A DNA stretch of 64,000 nucleotides, from NCBI RefSeq assembly GCF_000430005.1, contig NZ_AUCY01000010.1, positions 62,001 to 126,000 on the forward strand, read 5' to 3'. A model generated the notes under the pieces. The model saw only the letters and a list, made by a program, of their open reading frames with translations, was not told where the DNA came from and did no database searches. How positions within the stretch are numbered: the first letter of the stretch is position 1; each line of letters opens with the position of its first letter. The translations under genes were made by a program, and so were the position numbers. Positions 62,028-64,000 of this stretch are shown piece after piece. Origin of the DNA: Desulfovibrio cuneatus DSM 11391 (GTDB taxonomy: Bacteria > Desulfobacterota > Desulfovibrionia > Desulfovibrionales > Desulfovibrionaceae).

Positions 62028-62056
62028 ACGTCACAAAAATGTCATGTGGCTGTCAC
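62028..62056 (+). promoter_or_regulatory. Three-unit Pho box of ABC importer
   Basis: ACGTCAC (62028), ATGTCAT (62039) and CTGTCAC (62050), exactly 11 bases apart, about 70 bases before the binding-protein gene. The rest of the 293-base gap shows no gene. Confidence 0.75.
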
Positions 62057-62127
62057 TATATGGCATTTATTCCTCCTGTATTTCTTCATTATGTCTTCAA
62101 TGAAAGCATAACCTTAAGGAGAAACAC

Positions 62128-63666
62128 ATGAATTGTATAAAGAAAATGGCATCATTGCTTTTGGTTGCAGCAACATGCACCATGGGCTGGGTTGCCCATG
62201 CTGAAGCCCGCAACCTTATTGTGGCAGTGCCCAGCTTGCCCCCCACCCTGGAACCTATGGGAGAAAATGCGAACCGCATTTCAAGGGTTACCTATAGCAT
62301 TTTTGAAACACTTATTCGGTTGGATCAATTCACCGGCGAAATGTTGCCCAGCCTTGCTGAATCGTGGAAGCGCATTGACCCGCGTACAGTGGAATTCAAA
62401 CTTCGTAAGGGAGTGAAGTTCCATGATGGCAGTGAATTGACTGCTGAAGATGTTGTGTTCTCCTTTGGTCCCGAGCGTTTTCTCTCCGAAAAGGCTCCTG
62501 GTCGCATTCTGGCGGCATCGTTCCTGGGTGTTGTGGAAAAGGTCGAAGCAATTGACCCTTATACCGTAAGAATTCACACCAACGTTCCAGACCCGCTGCT
62601 GGAAAACCGCTTTGCCTCACGCATGGCGGAAATCATTTCCAAAAAAGCGTACCTTGCTGCCGGAGGCTGGGATAAATGGAGCCAAAAGCCTGTTGGCACT
62701 GGCCCGTATAAAATATCCTCTTTTGCCCTAAACAATCGGTTAGACCTGCAACGGTTTGATGGGTATTGGGACGCCGCTGCTCCGACTGAAAAGCTCTCGT
62801 TTATTGAAGTGCCGGAACTTTCCGCACGCATTGCCGGGCTGCGTTCTGGCGAGTTTGATGTCATTACCGAACTGGCCCCAGACCAAATAGCTACACTTGA
62901 TAATGTCAAGAATGTTGAGGTGGCTGGAGGGCCTGTGGAAAATATTTACGGGCTTGTGTTTGATACCTTGAGCAGCCCCACCTTAAAAGATCCTCGCATT
63001 CGTCAAGCCATTTCCCATGCCATAGACCGCAAAGCCATTGTGGATGCGTTGTTCATGGGGCGTACAACAGTTGCTAATTCCTGGCAGATGAAAACCTTCG
63101 GGAATATGTTCTTTCCTGAAATGGATAAAGAACAGCTCAACAAAGACTTGGCCAAAAAGCTGGTGAAAGAATCTGGCTACAAAGGTGACCCCATTGTGTG
63201 GCGTTTACTGCCCGGCTACTACACACTTGAAGTGCCTGTCACCCAGGCCATTGAGCAAATGCTGCGTGAGGTTGGCCTAAACATCAAGCTGGAAATCAAG
63301 GAAAACTGGGAGCAGGTGGAAGCCAAAACACCTTCCCGTATGATCAACAACGCTTCTGTTACCGGCTACTACCAGGACCCTGTGGGGCAACTGTGGCGTC
63401 GCTTCAAGCCGGAAGCCCCATGGCGTAAAAAAGACTTTTTCACCATGTCCCAGCGGTTTGACAGCCTGGGCGCTATTCTTGAAAGCTCTGTAGACCTGAA
63501 AGAGCGCCAGGTGGCCTTTAAAGGCATGCTGGAAGAAATGGCCGCAAACCCCACAGGCGTGCCGCTGTATATGCTGCCCATGTTTTACGCCAAAAAAACA
63601 GACTTTCAATGGAAAGCCGGTGTCATGGAGTTTATGGATTTTTCCGCGCGGAACCTGAAGTTTTAA
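62128..63666 (+). CDS. Peptide-type ABC transporter substrate-binding protein
   Basis: 512 residues, AAGGAG upstream. A signal peptide spans about 1-27. The SBP_bac_5 fold starts LIVAVPSLPPTLEPMGENANRIS and includes AESWKRIDPRTVEFKLRKGVKFHDGSELTAEDVVFSF near 75-110. The class binds peptides, nickel or other solutes. The Pho box hints at a phosphorus-containing ligand, which is inference. The ATPase gene follows. Confidence 0.92.
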   Translation: MNCIKKMASLLLVAATCTMGWVAHAEARNLIVAVPSLPPTLEPMGENANRISRVTYSIFETLIRLDQFTGEMLPSLAESWKRIDPRTVEFKLRKGVKFHDGSELTAEDVVFSFGPERFLSEKAPGRILAASFLGVVEKVEAIDPYTVRIHTNVPDPLLENRFASRMAEIISKKAYLAAGGWDKWSQKPVGTGPYKISSFALNNRLDLQRFDGYWDAAAPTEKLSFIEVPELSARIAGLRSGEFDVITELAPDQIATLDNVKNVEVAGGPVENIYGLVFDTLSSPTLKDPRIRQAISHAIDRKAIVDALFMGRTTVANSWQMKTFGNMFFPEMDKEQLNKDLAKKLVKESGYKGDPIVWRLLPGYYTLEVPVTQAIEQMLREVGLNIKLEIKENWEQVEAKTPSRMINNASVTGYYQDPVGQLWRRFKPEAPWRKKDFFTMSQRFDSLGAILESSVDLKERQVAFKGMLEEMAANPTGVPLYMLPMFYAKKTDFQWKAGVMEFMDFSARNLKF

Positions 63667-63695
63667 CGCAGGTTATTCGGTTCGTGGGTATAATC

Positions 63696-63720
63696 ACGGT
63701 GCGGCTTTGCGCCGCACCGT
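63696..63720 (+). other. Intercistronic hairpin after binding-protein gene
   Basis: ACGGTGCGGC pairs perfectly with GCCGCACCGT around TTTGC; no T-run follows. Same position in the operon as the phnD-phnE hairpin, behind a periplasmic binding-protein gene. Confidence 0.65.
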
Positions 63721-63740
63721 GTACACAGGAGTGTTACACT

Positions 63741-64000
63741 ATGTCACAACCATTACTGCAAATTCAATCTTTTTCCGTTTCTTTCGGTGCCTTCCGTGTG
63801 CTGAACAATATACACCTCACCTTGGCTCCTGGTGAATCACTGGCCCTTGTGGGTGAATCCGGTTCTGGCAAAAGTGTTTTGGCTCGAAGCATTATTGGCT
63901 GTGCAGGGGCAGGAGCCCGGCAAGAGGGTACTGTACTCTTTCGTGAAACAAACCTCACCTCCGCTTCAGACCAGACACTGACCTCTTTACGTGGCGGGAA
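63741..64000 (+). CDS. ABC transporter ATP-binding protein (partial, runs off window end)
   Basis: 86 codons are visible from the ATG at 63741, AGGAG upstream. Opening MSQPLLQIQSFSVSFGAFRV and Walker A GESGSGKS near 37 identify the peptide-type (Dpp/Opp) ATPase family. It would power the importer whose binding protein is encoded just before it. Signature and Walker B motifs lie beyond the window. Confidence 0.9.
   Translation, partial: MSQPLLQIQSFSVSFGAFRVLNNIHLTLAPGESLALVGESGSGKSVLARSIIGCAGAGARQEGTVLFRETNLTSASDQTLTSLRGG

Noticed and set aside
1-64000. CRISPR arrays, rRNA genes, transposases or replication origin
   Set aside because: I saw no regularly spaced direct repeats, no rRNA sequence, no transposase motifs and no DnaA-box cluster.

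Overview
The window looks like chromosomal DNA of a sulfate- or sulfite-reducing member of the Desulfovibrionaceae. I infer this from gene content: rubrerythrin, ferritin, two iron-type alcohol dehydrogenases beside a sigma-54 regulator, a Desulfovibrio-type homotrimeric porin, a small dual-CxxC protein, and a cobalamin-dependent methionine synthase without the reactivation domain. No database search was possible, so the genus is not fixed.

Layout. 0-34.8 kb is mostly housekeeping DNA: ferritin (cut by the window edge), dCMP deaminase, rubrerythrin, radA, hpt, an acetyltransferase, a TlpA-type thioredoxin, metH, rpoH, a TPR protein and a lipoprotein. It continues with rpiB, cysS, an M48 protease, hslV, ispE, a tRNA-Gln, prs, rplY, ppaC, two glycosyltransferases and an MTA/SAH deaminase. 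It ends with an alcohol-dehydrogenase/two-component cluster and a chemoreceptor. 34.9-39.2 kb is an accessory stretch of small genes, visibly AT-rich in its middle. It holds an LprI-like protein, two small membrane proteins, several hypotheticals, a YodC/DUF6953-like pair and a TacA-TacT-type toxin-antitoxin pair. It ends at a 19-base copy of a tRNA-fMet 3' end, which looks like an attachment-site scar. 39.4-64 kb is dominated by phosphorus acquisition: a chemoreceptor, the C-P lyase operon phnGHIJKLMNCDE plus two accessory genes, an EAL protein, an MFS transporter, a DJ-1/PfpI protein with an AraC regulator, a secreted metallophosphoesterase, a porin, a DksA-like protein and the start of a peptide-type ABC importer.

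Two things stand out. First, direct reading shows Pho-box-like repeats (heptamers close to CTGTCAT at 11-base spacing) upstream of five separate units in the right half: the chemoreceptor at 39.5 kb, phnG, the metallophosphoesterase, the porin and the ABC importer. The right half therefore reads as one phosphate-starvation regulon, possibly carried on an island bounded by the tRNA-fMet scar. Second, a family of non-coding hairpin elements (left end near GGAAACGCTGATTAATTCCG, right end near AACTGAGCGTTTCC) recurs across the window. Five copies begin exactly at the stop codon of a gene, including two inside the phn operon. A related patchwork of hairpins at 13.6 kb shares a 38-base core with the composite copy at 60.2 kb.

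How the genes work together. The phn products import phosphonates (PhnCDE), attach ribose triphosphate (PhnGHIL), remove pyrophosphate (PhnM), break the C-P bond (PhnJ) and phosphorylate ribose bisphosphate to PRPP (PhnN). No phnP is present, and the DUF1045 gene is the likely stand-in. The alcohol-dehydrogenase cluster has its own sensor kinase and sigma-54 activator, with a matching -24/-12 promoter and a distant 13-base inverted repeat upstream of the second dehydrogenase.
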